Source: Prevotellaceae bacterium
GTDB taxonomy: Bacteria; Bacteroidota; Bacteroidia; Bacteroidales; UBA932
Length of the DNA: 9,994 nucleotides
Assembly (NCBI GenBank): GCA_031264875.1
Contig: JAISDK010000044.1
Location: forward strand, 1-9,994
Direction of reading: 5' to 3'
Position 1 is the first letter of the stretch, and every line of letters starts with the position of its first letter. This document shows positions 1 through 7,588 of the stretch, in pieces. Under the pieces are notes generated by a model. The model ran no database searches. It was given only the letters and a program-made list of their open reading frames with translations, and was not told the origin of the DNA. The position numbers and the translations under genes were made by a program.

Positions 1-347
1 GAAAAATCTGCTGCGAACGCCTCCTCGCTCGAAGTATTCAGTCCCGAAAAGTCGAACTCCATTATGGCGTAACTGTTTCTCTCCGGAGTAGGATGTTTGC
101 CGATGTACAGACTGCCGAATATTTGCTCGAACTCGTCTTTCCTATTGACATCGTAATAATTGCACAGCATCATAAGAAAGGTTGACTTTCCGAACTTGCG
201 CGGACGAATGAAAAAATGATTACGGTTATCTTCTTTTTCCAGGTCTTCGATAAACCGTGTCTTGTCGATATAGGCATAGCCCTGGAGAATAATATCTCTG
301 AAATCTGAATTGCCGTATGGTAAACGTTTGAATAATCTTGTTGTCAT
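1..347 (-). CDS. AAA-ATPase-like protein, N-terminal part (3' end outside window)
   Basis: I translated this by hand on the minus strand. The ATG is at 347-345 and the frame stays open for 115 codons to the window edge, so only the N-terminus is present. The protein begins MTTRLFKRLPYGNSDFRDII, followed by 'YAYIDKT' near residues 25-30, the degenerate P-loop 'RPRKFGKST' at 48-56 and a beta-strand-like 'IMEFDFSG' near 95-102, which could be Walker B. This pattern is that of the predicted AAA-ATPase family (Pfam AAA-ATPase_like), whose full proteins usually run to about 500 residues and often end in a PD-(D/E)XK nuclease-like domain (DUF1703). That C-terminal part is not visible here. These genes are numerous in Bacteroidales genomes and their role is poorly known; nuclease or mobile-element links are speculation. 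The gene is divergent from the acyltransferase gene and has its own promoter candidate at 380-387. Confidence 0.85.
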   Translation of the reverse strand, partial: MTTRLFKRLPYGNSDFRDIILQGYAYIDKTRFIEDLEKEDNRNHFFIRPRKFGKSTFLMMLCNYYDVNRKDEFEQIFGSLYIGKHPTPERNSYAIMEFDFSGLNTSSEEAFAADF

Positions 348-379
348 TGTTATAATGTTTTTGTCAATAAAAATATCCG

Positions 380-387
380 CAAATGTA
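380..387 (-). promoter_or_regulatory. Bacteroidetes-type -7 element for the leftward ATPase gene
   Basis: On the minus strand this reads TACATTTG, an exact match to the Bacteroidetes -7 consensus TAnnTTTG. It lies 32 bp before the ATG at 347, which implies a leader of roughly 25 nt. I see no good TTTG/TTG -33 element at the expected distance, so the call rests on the -7 box and its position. Confidence 0.45.
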
Positions 388-424
388 GTGATTTCTATTT
401 ATTCCTTTCTCAGCGCAGATATAA

Positions 425-449
425 GAAATCTGACTGTGTCAGTTTTTTT
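425..449 (+). terminator. Weak terminator-like hairpin in the divergent intergenic region
   Basis: CTGAC (430-434), loop TGT, GTCAG (438-442), then seven T (443-449). The stem can be extended past one T-T mismatch by AAA (426-428) against the T-run. It has intrinsic-terminator form on the plus strand, but no plus-strand gene is visible upstream, so its function is unclear. It could end an upstream read-through transcript, be an operator-like palindrome, or be chance in AT-rich sequence. Confidence 0.25.
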
Positions 450-588
450 ACCAACGGCATTGGGAAGAAATCACTTTTTTTTTGCTCGGCGGCAGTCTCC
501 AGACTACATCGTGCTAAAAGAAAAAATTACTGTTTTGCAAGTGTATTGTAAATTGTACAAGTGCATTTTCGTAAAAAAAAATAATAAT

Positions 589-596
589 TACTTTTG
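589..596 (+). promoter_or_regulatory. -7 element for the acyltransferase gene
   Basis: TACTTTTG matches TAnnTTTG and lies immediately before the ATG at 601. No clear -33 TTG at 17-20 bp spacing is seen. If used, transcription would begin at or within a few bases of the start codon, giving a leaderless or nearly leaderless message. Confidence 0.4.
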
Positions 597-600
597 CGTC

Positions 601-1782
601 ATGAAAAAAGTGTTCATTTCCAAGTCAGAATCTGACTGTTTTAAGGGAGAATCCCAAAATCCGGCAACCCGTTCGGATACGAATCCGTCGCATACAAAGC
701 CTCACTACGAGATACTTGATGGATTGCGCGGCATAGCGGCAATCATGGTACTTGCATTTCACGTATTCGAGGCGTATTACGTAACAAACCCTGCGGGCAA
801 ATTCGATCAGGTACTGAATCATGCCTATCTTGCAGTCGATTTCTTTTTCGTTCTGTCGGGATTCGTCATCGGTTACGCCTACGACGACCGCTGGAACAGG
901 ATGAGCATAGTCCAATTTCTGAAACGGCGCATATTCAGGCTTCACCCCATGGTTATTTTCGGGACGGCGCTGGGCGTAGTCATGTTTTATTTCGGCGCAT
1001 CCGCAGCATTTCCGCTCATACAGAACATACCGCTGTGGCAAGTGCTGCTCTATGCCGTTCTCGGGATACTGATGATACCTACCCCTCCGTCTATTGACAT
1101 CAGGGGCTGGCAGGAAATGTACACTCTCGATGCACCCACATGGACGCTGGCATTCGAATACTTTGCAAACCTGCTGTACGCGCTTTTCATCAGGCGCTTT
1201 TCGAGAACCATGCTCACGATACTGGTCACCGTAGCCGCATGTCTCACGCTGCACCTTACGCTGACACAGGGAGACGTCATTGGAGGATGGACAGTGGATG
1301 CAAAACACATGTACGTAGGATTTACGCGGCTGATGTATCCATTTTTCGCAGGCTTGCTGCTCTACCGTCTTGGCCGGGTCATTCGCATACCGCAAGCGTT
1401 TGCATGGAGCAGTCTTCTGCTCGTAACAGTTCTCGTCATCCCGAGGCTGGGAGGAACCGAAGCGCAGTGGAAAAACGGGATATATGAGGCAGCTGTAATC
1501 CTCGCCATCTTTCCGCTCATCGTAGCCGTGGGAGCCGGCGGAAAAATAAAAGGAAAGCGAGCCTCCCGGATGTGCAAGCTACTGGGCGACATTTCATATC
1601 CCGTATATCTCGTGAACTACCCCATCTGCTATGTTCACACAGGCTGGGCATCGGATACCGGATACACCCTTGCCGAAGCCGGCTGGGTGCCATATATCGT
1701 CTTTACGGTTACACTCCTGATTTCGTATGCCGCCATGAGATTTTACGACATTCCGGTAAGAAAATGGTTAAGGAAATTTTAA
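601..1782 (+). CDS. Membrane acyltransferase, acyltransferase-3 family (OafA-like)
   Basis: A 393-residue polytopic inner-membrane protein. After a hydrophilic N-terminus of about 35 residues come 'DGLRG' and the first membrane segment. R43 and H54 form the R-X10-H motif of the acyltransferase-3 family. 'AVDFFFVLSGFVIG' follows in the second hydrophobic segment, then 'RRIFRLHP' at 109-116, the usual basic loop. Many further hydrophobic helices continue to the C-terminus, as in the family. These enzymes move acetyl or other acyl groups onto envelope sugars such as O-antigen, capsule or peptidoglycan; the acceptor cannot be told here. The frame is open upstream to 310, but the stretch before 601 is AT-rich, not family-like, and contains a promoter candidate. 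ATG 601 is the last in-frame ATG before the conserved first helix. The acyl-CoA synthetase gene starts 18 bp downstream, so co-transcription is likely. Confidence 0.9.
   Translation: MKKVFISKSESDCFKGESQNPATRSDTNPSHTKPHYEILDGLRGIAAIMVLAFHVFEAYYVTNPAGKFDQVLNHAYLAVDFFFVLSGFVIGYAYDDRWNRMSIVQFLKRRIFRLHPMVIFGTALGVVMFYFGASAAFPLIQNIPLWQVLLYAVLGILMIPTPPSIDIRGWQEMYTLDAPTWTLAFEYFANLLYALFIRRFSRTMLTILVTVAACLTLHLTLTQGDVIGGWTVDAKHMYVGFTRLMYPFFAGLLLYRLGRVIRIPQAFAWSSLLLVTVLVIPRLGGTEAQWKNGIYEAAVILAIFPLIVAVGAGGKIKGKRASRMCKLLGDISYPVYLVNYPICYVHTGWASDTGYTLAEAGWVPYIVFTVTLLISYAAMRFYDIPVRKWLRKF
623..637. repeat. 15-bp palindrome inside the start of the acyltransferase gene
   Basis: AGTCAGA-A-TCTGACT is a perfect 7-bp inverted repeat with a one-base centre, 22 bases after the A of the start codon. 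It shares the 11-mer AATCTGACTGT (629-639) with the upstream hairpin region (427-437). It could be an operator half of a pair, or chance. Confidence 0.35.
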
Positions 1783-1800
1783 ATATAAATAAAAAAAGAT

Positions 1801-3441
1801 ATGAGTTTATTGAATAAAACTATCGGAGAACTTTTAGAATACTGGGCGGAAAAAACGCCCGACAGCGAATACATTGTCTATTCCGACCGTAATTTCAGAA
1901 TGACATGGTCGGAATTTAACAGAAGAGTCGACGACATGGCTAACGGATTCCTTTCTATTGGCGTTAGAAAAAACGACCACATAGGCATCTGGGCTACAAA
2001 CGTGCCCGACTGGCTCACGATCTTCTATGCCTCGGCTAAAATCGGAGCAGTGCTGGTTACGGTGAACACAAACTACAAGCTGCACGAAACAGAATTTCTA
2101 CTGAAAGATTCCGACATCAATACCCTCTGTATAACAGAAGGAATTTTCGACGGCAGCTACATTGACATGGTTTACGAAATGCTGCCCGAACTGAAAGAAA
2201 GTCAAAGAGGCCGCCTGAACAGCAAACGATTCCCCGCAGTAAAAAACATAGTATATATAGGTCAGGAAAAATACAGAGGAATGTACAACACCTCCGAACT
2301 CCTGCTGCTGGGCAAGACAAACAGCAAAGACATGCTGAACGAAATCAAGCGAACAGTCACTTGCAGCGACGTTGTAAACATGCAATACACCTCCGGAACC
2401 ACCGGTTTTCCAAAAGGAGTAATGCTCACGCATCACAACATCGTCAATAACGGATTCTTCACAGGCGAAGGAATGAAATTTACCGAAAAAGACAAGCTGT
2501 GCTGCTGTGTCCCACTGTTTCACTGCTTCGGAGTAGTGCTGGCAACAATGAGCTGCCTCACTCACGGATCGACCCAGGTCATAGTAGAACGGTTTGATCC
2601 GCTAGTTGTTCTCGCCTCCGTTTCCAAAGAAAGGTGTACAGTTTTATACGGAGTTCCCACGATGTTTATTGCCGAACTCGACCATCCGATGTTCGATCTC
2701 TTTGACGTCACTTCACTGCGAACAGGCATCATGGCCGGTTCCCTGTGTCCCGTAGAACTGATGCGGAGAGTAACAGAAAAACTGCACGTCACACATATAA
2801 CCAGCGTTTACGGTCTCACCGAATCCTCGCCCGGAATGACCCATTCCGTAATCGAAGATCCCTTCGAGTTAAGATGCACAACCGTCGGCAGAGACTATCC
2901 CGAAACGGAAGTGAAAATCTTCAATCCCGACACGGGGCAAGAATGTGCCGCTGGGGAACAGGGCGAAATGTGCTGTCGCGGATATTTAGTAATGAAAGGC
3001 TACTACAAAAATCCACAGGCAACAGCCATTGTCATAGACAGCGACGGCTGGCTACATTCCGGAGACCTTGGCGTCAGGGACGAAAACGGATATTACAGGA
3101 TCACGGGACGAATCAAAGACATAATCATCAGAGGAGGAGAAAACATATATCCGCGCGAAATCGAAGAATTTCTTTACAAAATGCCCCAGATAAAAGACGT
3201 TCAGGTGGCCGCTATTCCCGACGAAAAATACGGAGAAGTGCCGGGTGCATTCATCATACTGAAAAAAGACCAAACCCTCGAAGAAGAAGAAATAAGAGAC
3301 TTTTGCAGAGGCCAAATCGCCCGCTACAAAATACCCAAACATATATTTTTCGTTGACGGATTCCCCTTAACCGGCAGCGGCAAGATTCAGAAATTTAAGC
3401 TTAAGGACATCGGGACGGAACTGTTGAAAAACAAAAGTTGA
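1801..3441 (+). CDS. AMP-forming acyl-CoA synthetase (fatty acid-CoA ligase family)
   Basis: A 546-residue cytoplasmic enzyme of the ANL (AMP-binding) superfamily. It activates a carboxylic acid with ATP to an acyl-adenylate and transfers it to coenzyme A. All core motifs are present in order: P-loop 'YTSGTTGFPKG' at 196-206, 'YGLTES' at 337-342, 'HSGD' ending at D422, hinge 'GRIKD' with R437, 'RGGENIYPREIE' just after, and C-terminal 'GSGKIQ' with the catalytic K528. The length is normal for medium- or long-chain ligases of the ACSF2/FadD type. The motifs do not fix chain length, so no symbol is given. Close relatives are, to my knowledge, common in Bacteroides, where they probably serve fatty-acid salvage or activation. 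The ATG follows an A-rich leader 18 bp after the acyltransferase stop, with no promoter seen between them. ychF follows after 29 bp. Confidence 0.95.
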   Translation: MSLLNKTIGELLEYWAEKTPDSEYIVYSDRNFRMTWSEFNRRVDDMANGFLSIGVRKNDHIGIWATNVPDWLTIFYASAKIGAVLVTVNTNYKLHETEFLLKDSDINTLCITEGIFDGSYIDMVYEMLPELKESQRGRLNSKRFPAVKNIVYIGQEKYRGMYNTSELLLLGKTNSKDMLNEIKRTVTCSDVVNMQYTSGTTGFPKGVMLTHHNIVNNGFFTGEGMKFTEKDKLCCCVPLFHCFGVVLATMSCLTHGSTQVIVERFDPLVVLASVSKERCTVLYGVPTMFIAELDHPMFDLFDVTSLRTGIMAGSLCPVELMRRVTEKLHVTHITSVYGLTESSPGMTHSVIEDPFELRCTTVGRDYPETEVKIFNPDTGQECAAGEQGEMCCRGYLVMKGYYKNPQATAIVIDSDGWLHSGDLGVRDENGYYRITGRIKDIIIRGGENIYPREIEEFLYKMPQIKDVQVAAIPDEKYGEVPGAFIILKKDQTLEEEEIRDFCRGQIARYKIPKHIFFVDGFPLTGSGKIQKFKLKDIGTELLKNKS

Positions 3442-3470
3442 ATATTATAAAAAAAAACATACAGTAAATT

Positions 3471-4565
3471 ATGGCATTACAGTGCGGAATAGTAGGTTTG
3501 CCCAACGTCGGGAAATCAACGCTCTTCAATTCGCTGTCAAGTGCAAAAGCACAGGCAGCAAATTTTCCCTTTTGTACCATAGAGCCGAATATCGGAGTAA
3601 TAACCGTGCCCGACGAAAGGCTCAATAAATTAGCCGAACTTGTAAACCCCCGCAAAATCACGCCGGCCACCGTCGAAATAGTCGATATAGCAGGTTTGGT
3701 AAAAGGAGCAAGCAAGGGCGAAGGTCTGGGAAACAAATTTCTCGCCAATATCAGGGAAACAGATGCAATAATCCACGTAGTACGCTGTTTCGACGGCGAC
3801 ATAACCCATGTGGACGGATCTGTCAATCCCGTTAGAGACAAGGAAATTATAGACGCCGAACTGCAAATTAAAGACCTGGAAACCGTAGAAGCGCGGATAA
3901 CCAAAACACAAAAGCAAGCGCAGTCGGGCGACAAGCAAGCCAAACGGATATGCGAACTCCTGTCAGGATATAAAAACGTGCTGGTACAGGGAAAATCCGC
4001 CAGAACATTTGTTCCCGACAACAAGGAAGACATGAAGCTGGCAGGAGAATTTTACCTCTTAACCAATAAACCCGTGCTCTACGTCTGCAATGTGGACGAA
4101 AAAAGCGCTGTAACCGGAAACGAATACGTTGAGTGTCTGCGAAAATCTGTCGAAGGCGAGGACGCCGAAATCCTGATCGTAGCAGCGAAAATAGAATCCG
4201 AAATCGCCGAACTGGAAACGTATGACGAACGTCAAATGTTCCTCGCCGAACTGGGACTGACCGAATCCGGCGTTTCACGGCTCATCAAAGCAGCTTACAA
4301 ACTGCTTGGACTCGAAACCTACCTCACCGCCGGAGAAAAGGAAGTGCGTGCATGGACATACATGAAAGGCGCAAAAGCCCCTCAGGCAGCAGGAATCATC
4401 CATTCCGACTTCGAAAAAAACTTCATCAGGGCCGAAGTAATACGATATGAAGACTATGTGGCATACGGTTCGGAAGCAGCCTGCAGGGATGCCGGAAAAA
4501 TAAGCGTCGAAGGAAAAGACTACGTAGTTCGCGACGGCGATGTAATGCACTTCAGAATAGGATAA
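3471..4565 (+). CDS. ychF: Redox-responsive ATPase YchF (OLA1 family, Obg-like)
   Basis: A 364-residue cytoplasmic P-loop NTPase, matching the usual length of about 363. G1 is 'GLPNVGKST' at residues 9-17. G3 is 'DIAGLVKGASKGEGLG' from D72. The G4 position is 'NVDE' at 207-210, which replaces the guanine-specific NKxD and accounts for the ATP preference known for this family. 'FPFCTIEPNIG' near 33-43 is the switch I region. A coiled-coil stretch ('ELQIKDLETVEARITKTQ') sits in the middle, and the C-terminus is a TGS domain ('TYMKGAKAPQAAGIIHSDFEKNF' followed by 'GKDYVVRDGDVMHFRIG'). YchF/OLA1 associates with ribosomes and affects oxidative-stress responses in other organisms. The gene follows the acyl-CoA synthetase after 29 A-rich bases with no -7 element, suggesting transcription from upstream. 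No obvious hairpin terminator follows it. Confidence 0.97.
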   Translation: MALQCGIVGLPNVGKSTLFNSLSSAKAQAANFPFCTIEPNIGVITVPDERLNKLAELVNPRKITPATVEIVDIAGLVKGASKGEGLGNKFLANIRETDAIIHVVRCFDGDITHVDGSVNPVRDKEIIDAELQIKDLETVEARITKTQKQAQSGDKQAKRICELLSGYKNVLVQGKSARTFVPDNKEDMKLAGEFYLLTNKPVLYVCNVDEKSAVTGNEYVECLRKSVEGEDAEILIVAAKIESEIAELETYDERQMFLAELGLTESGVSRLIKAAYKLLGLETYLTAGEKEVRAWTYMKGAKAPQAAGIIHSDFEKNFIRAEVIRYEDYVAYGSEAACRDAGKISVEGKDYVVRDGDVMHFRIG

Positions 4566-4630
4566 ACAGATAATAATTAATCATGCTGCAAAACTCTCCA
4601 CAAAAACGACGCCGGTTAATTTATTTTACA

Positions 4631-4638
4631 TACCTTTG
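4631..4638 (+). promoter_or_regulatory. -7 element for the rhaBA operon
   Basis: TACCTTTG matches TAnnTTTG exactly and lies 29 bp before the rhaB ATG, giving a leader of about 24 nt. No convincing -33 TTTG is present at the usual spacing, as would suit an activator-dependent promoter. The rhamnose operons of Bacteroides are induced by an AraC-type RhaR, but no regulator gene lies in this window. Confidence 0.5.
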
Positions 4639-4667
4639 TCGCCGAAAAAAAACACAGTTTATATTAT

Positions 4668-6143
4668 ATGAATAGTTTACATCATTTTCTTGCATTTGAT
4701 TTGGGCGCTACAAGCGGGCGTTCCATTCTGGCTACCTTGCAGGACGGGAAAATTGCTCTTAAAGAACTTACCCGTTTCCCCAATAAAATAGTGCGCGCAG
4801 GCAACAAATATTACTGGAATATTTATACCCTGTTTGAAGAACTGAAAAACGGATTGCGTGCTGCCGGTAACGAAAAAATAAAAATCGATTCTGCCGGTAT
4901 TGACACCTGGGGCGTCGATTTCGTATATGTTGCCGACGACGGTACATTTCTGAGTCTTCCGCGCGCCTACCGTGATCCATATACGGACGGAGCTCCCGAA
5001 GAATATTTCAAGCAAATATCCCGAAAGGAAGTCTATGAACTGACAGGAATTCAAATCATGAATTTCAACAGTCTGTTTCAACTCTATGCGGCATCCCGGG
5101 AATCATCCTCGGCGCTGAAAGCCGCAAAAAACATACTGTTCATGCCCGACGCACTCTCGTATATGCTAACGGGCAACAAAGTATGCGAATACACAATAGC
5201 TTCCACATCGCAGATACTGAATCCGCGAACAAAAGAATTTGAATCCCGACTGTTTGAACCCGCAGGAATACCGGCATCCCTAATGCTGCCGCTGGTAATG
5301 CCGGGGAAAATAACAGGAAACATACTCGATTCCATTCAAACAGAATGTGGAATAGGTCAAACCCCGGTAATTGCCGTGGCCGGACACGACACCGCTTCGG
5401 CCATAGCAGCAATACCCGCCGAAAACGAAAACTTTGCCTACCTCAGTTCCGGAACATGGTCGTTAATGGGAATCGAACTCAAGGAACCCGTCATCAGCGA
5501 ACAGAGTTTCGCTCTGAACTTCACAAACGAGGGAGGAATAGAAGGAACAACGCGTTTCCTTAAAAACATCACCGGAATGTGGCTGCTGGAACAGTGCCGC
5601 AAGGAATGGGAAGGCCATGGAAAATCGTACACCTATGACGAGATCGTTCGCATGTCCGATTCGGTAGAAGGATTTCAGTCCATAATCGACCCCGATTATC
5701 CCGGATTCGCCAATCCCGCAAGCATGCCCGAAGCCATAGCCGCCCGCTGTGCTGATACAAATCAGAAGGCGCCGGAAAGCGATGCCGAATACATTCGCTG
5801 CATATTCGACAGTCTGGCCTTGAAATACAAATATGTGCTGGACAGTCTGCGACAAGTAGCGCCTTTCAAAATCGAACGGCTGCATGTTATAGGAGGAGGC
5901 TCGCAAAACAGGCTGTTAAATCAGCTAATTGCCAATTCAATCAATCTGCCGGTAATTGCAGGGCCTTCGGAAGCCACCGCGATAGGCAACGCAATGGTAC
6001 AGGCGAAAGGACTGGGCATAGTCAAATCGCTGAACGAAATGCGTGCCATAATAGGCAATTCCGTTTCGCTGGAAACATTTTACCCGAAAGATTCCGCACA
6101 GTGGGACGCAGCTTATGAAAAGTTTTCTCATCATTATAAGTAA
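4668..6143 (+). CDS. rhaB: Rhamnulokinase
   Basis: A 491-residue cytoplasmic FGGY-type sugar kinase that phosphorylates L-rhamnulose with ATP to L-rhamnulose 1-phosphate. The ASKHA fold motifs are clear: phosphate-1 'DLGATSGR' at 11-18, 'GIDTWGVDF' near 78-86, the catalytic 'GHDTASA' with D241, 'YLSSGTWSLMG' soon after, adenosine-binding 'GGGSQN' at 409-414, and 'GPSEATAIGNAMVQAKGLG' near the C-terminus. The length agrees with E. coli RhaB (about 489). The start at 4668 places the first beta strand right after the short N-terminal 'MNSLHHF', as expected. It is the first gene of a two-gene unit, with rhaA 36 bp downstream. The kinase-before-isomerase order and the missing aldolase gene are noted in the findings. 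Confidence 0.96.
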   Translation: MNSLHHFLAFDLGATSGRSILATLQDGKIALKELTRFPNKIVRAGNKYYWNIYTLFEELKNGLRAAGNEKIKIDSAGIDTWGVDFVYVADDGTFLSLPRAYRDPYTDGAPEEYFKQISRKEVYELTGIQIMNFNSLFQLYAASRESSSALKAAKNILFMPDALSYMLTGNKVCEYTIASTSQILNPRTKEFESRLFEPAGIPASLMLPLVMPGKITGNILDSIQTECGIGQTPVIAVAGHDTASAIAAIPAENENFAYLSSGTWSLMGIELKEPVISEQSFALNFTNEGGIEGTTRFLKNITGMWLLEQCRKEWEGHGKSYTYDEIVRMSDSVEGFQSIIDPDYPGFANPASMPEAIAARCADTNQKAPESDAEYIRCIFDSLALKYKYVLDSLRQVAPFKIERLHVIGGGSQNRLLNQLIANSINLPVIAGPSEATAIGNAMVQAKGLGIVKSLNEMRAIIGNSVSLETFYPKDSAQWDAAYEKFSHHYK

Positions 6144-6179
6144 ATGAATTTTAAAATAAACTAATAAAAAATAATAGAC

Positions 6180-7433
6180 ATGAAGGAAGAATTGATACGA
6201 AAATCGTATGAAATAGCGAAAGAACGCTATGGTGCAGTAGGCGTTGACGTGGATGGAGCGCTGACAGAATTGCAGAAAATTTCAATTTCCATCCACTGCT
6301 GGCAGGCAGACGACGTAAACGGTTTCGAAATCACGGAAAATCTGGGCGGCGGCGGTATCCAGGCCACCGGAAATTATCCCGGAAAAGCGCGTAATGTCGG
6401 AGAATTGCGTGCCGATATCGAAAAAGTACTGACCCTTGTTGGCGGTAAGCACCGGTTGAATTTACATGCAATATATGGTGATTTTAAAGGTAAAGCCGTT
6501 GATAGAGATCAAATCGAACCCGAACATTTCACAAGCTGGATGCAGTGGGCTAAGGAAAAAGACCTTAAACTTGATTTCAACTCAACCTCTTTCGGACATC
6601 CGAAAAGCGGAGATTTAACCCTGGCAAATCCCGATAAGGCTATTCGCGAATTTTGGATTGAACATACAAAACGCTGCCGTACTATCTCGGAAGAAATGGG
6701 CAAGTTCCAGAATGACCCGTGTATAATGAACATCTGGATTCACGACGGAATGAAGGACCTCACAGTTAAACGCTTCAAATACCGCCAGATTCTCGAGCAG
6801 TCTTTAGACAGTATATTTGAAGTTGATTACAAAAACATGAGAGACTGTATCGAAGCTAAACTTTTCGGCATCGCGCTGGAAAGCTATACTGTAGGCTCAT
6901 ACGACTTCTATCTGGGCTACGGAGCGAAAAAACAGAAGATTGTAACACTGGATACGGGTCATTTCCATATTTCCGAAAATATTGCCGACAAGATTTCGTC
7001 ATTATTACTGTTTACTCCCGAGATCATGCTGCACGTAAGCCGTCCTATCCGCTGGGATTCCGACCATGTTGTGATTCTGAACGACGATATTGCAGAGCTT
7101 GCAAAAGAAGTGATACGGGCAGAGGCGCTTGGTCGCGTGCATATCGGGCTGGATTTCTTCGATGCTTCCATCAACCGCATAGGAGCTTACGTAATCGGTA
7201 TCCGATCTACCCAAAAAGCGTTTTTGCAGGCATTGCTGGAACCTGCCGAAAAATTGGGCAAATACGAGGAAAATGGACAGTATTTCGAAAGGCTGGCGCT
7301 GCTGGAAGAAGCAAAAGTGTTGCCATGGAATGCTGTTTGGGATTACTTCTGTCTGAAAAACAATGTTGCCGCAGGCGAAGACTATATTGCCGAAATTCAA
7401 CAGTATGAAAAAGACGTAACATCGAAAAGATAA
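6180..7433 (+). CDS. rhaA: L-rhamnose isomerase
   Basis: A 417-residue cytoplasmic metalloenzyme that interconverts L-rhamnose and L-rhamnulose, the first step of the phosphorylating rhamnose pathway. The fold is a TIM barrel. By recalled E. coli RhaA numbering, all seven Mn ligands are conserved at a constant offset of nine: E225, D258, H261, H285, D293, D295 and D325 here, against E234, D267, H270, H294, D302, D304 and D334. D258 and H261 lie in 'LDTGHFH', D293 and D295 in 'RWDSDH', D325 in 'GLDFFDAS'. The N-terminal 'SIHCWQADDVNGFE' is also typical. The length is normal (about 419). The start is preceded by an A-rich leader without a clear Shine-Dalgarno sequence. The gene is followed within 40 bp by a strong intrinsic terminator, so it ends the operon. 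Confidence 0.97.
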   Translation: MKEELIRKSYEIAKERYGAVGVDVDGALTELQKISISIHCWQADDVNGFEITENLGGGGIQATGNYPGKARNVGELRADIEKVLTLVGGKHRLNLHAIYGDFKGKAVDRDQIEPEHFTSWMQWAKEKDLKLDFNSTSFGHPKSGDLTLANPDKAIREFWIEHTKRCRTISEEMGKFQNDPCIMNIWIHDGMKDLTVKRFKYRQILEQSLDSIFEVDYKNMRDCIEAKLFGIALESYTVGSYDFYLGYGAKKQKIVTLDTGHFHISENIADKISSLLLFTPEIMLHVSRPIRWDSDHVVILNDDIAELAKEVIRAEALGRVHIGLDFFDASINRIGAYVIGIRSTQKAFLQALLEPAEKLGKYEENGQYFERLALLEEAKVLPWNAVWDYFCLKNNVAAGEDYIAEIQQYEKDVTSKR

Positions 7434-7470
7434 AGACTGCTTCAAAATTAAATATTAGTTAATTTTTCAG

Positions 7471-7503
7471 AGGCTGTTGCATCAAAATGCGACAGCCTTT
7501 TTT
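7471..7503 (+). terminator. Intrinsic terminator of the rhaBA operon
   Basis: A 12-bp stem, AGGCTGTTGCAT (7471-7482) with ATGCGACAGCCT (7487-7498), has one G-U pair and a CAAA loop, and is followed by a T-run to 7503. It lies 38 bp after the rhaA stop and separates rhaBA from the dapF promoter, which starts only 15 bp later. Confidence 0.93.
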
Positions 7504-7517
7504 CGATTACAGGCGGA

Positions 7518-7545
7518 TTGTGTGATGAAAAAAATATTACCTTTG
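7518..7545 (+). promoter_or_regulatory. Promoter of the dapF-dapL operon (-33 and -7 elements)
   Basis: TTG at 7518-7520, a 17-bp spacer, then TACCTTTG at 7538-7545. This matches the Bacteroidetes TTG/TTTG-N17-20-TAnnTTTG pattern and is the best promoter in the window. The leader to the dapF ATG would be about 38 nt. No attenuator or lysine riboswitch is seen in it. Confidence 0.65.
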
Positions 7546-7588
7546 CCGCCGATTTTGTTTAATAAAAATGTTGAAATTCAAATAAAAA

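Noticed and set aside
310..600. N-terminal extension of the acyltransferase frame to an ATG at 310
   Set aside because: The added 97 residues do not resemble the family, overlap the divergent ATPase gene and its promoter, and cross T- and A-runs typical of intergenic DNA. The family begins just after the ATG at 601.
625..1395. 256-codon open frame on the minus strand inside the acyltransferase gene
   Set aside because: It is antisense to a well-supported gene, rich in Cys, His and Arg in a composition-driven way, and has no domain signal.
2745..3356. 203-codon plus-strand frame inside the acyl-CoA synthetase gene
   Set aside because: It overlaps the catalytic motifs of the real gene in another frame and yields an Arg/Asn/Gln-rich sequence without family likeness.
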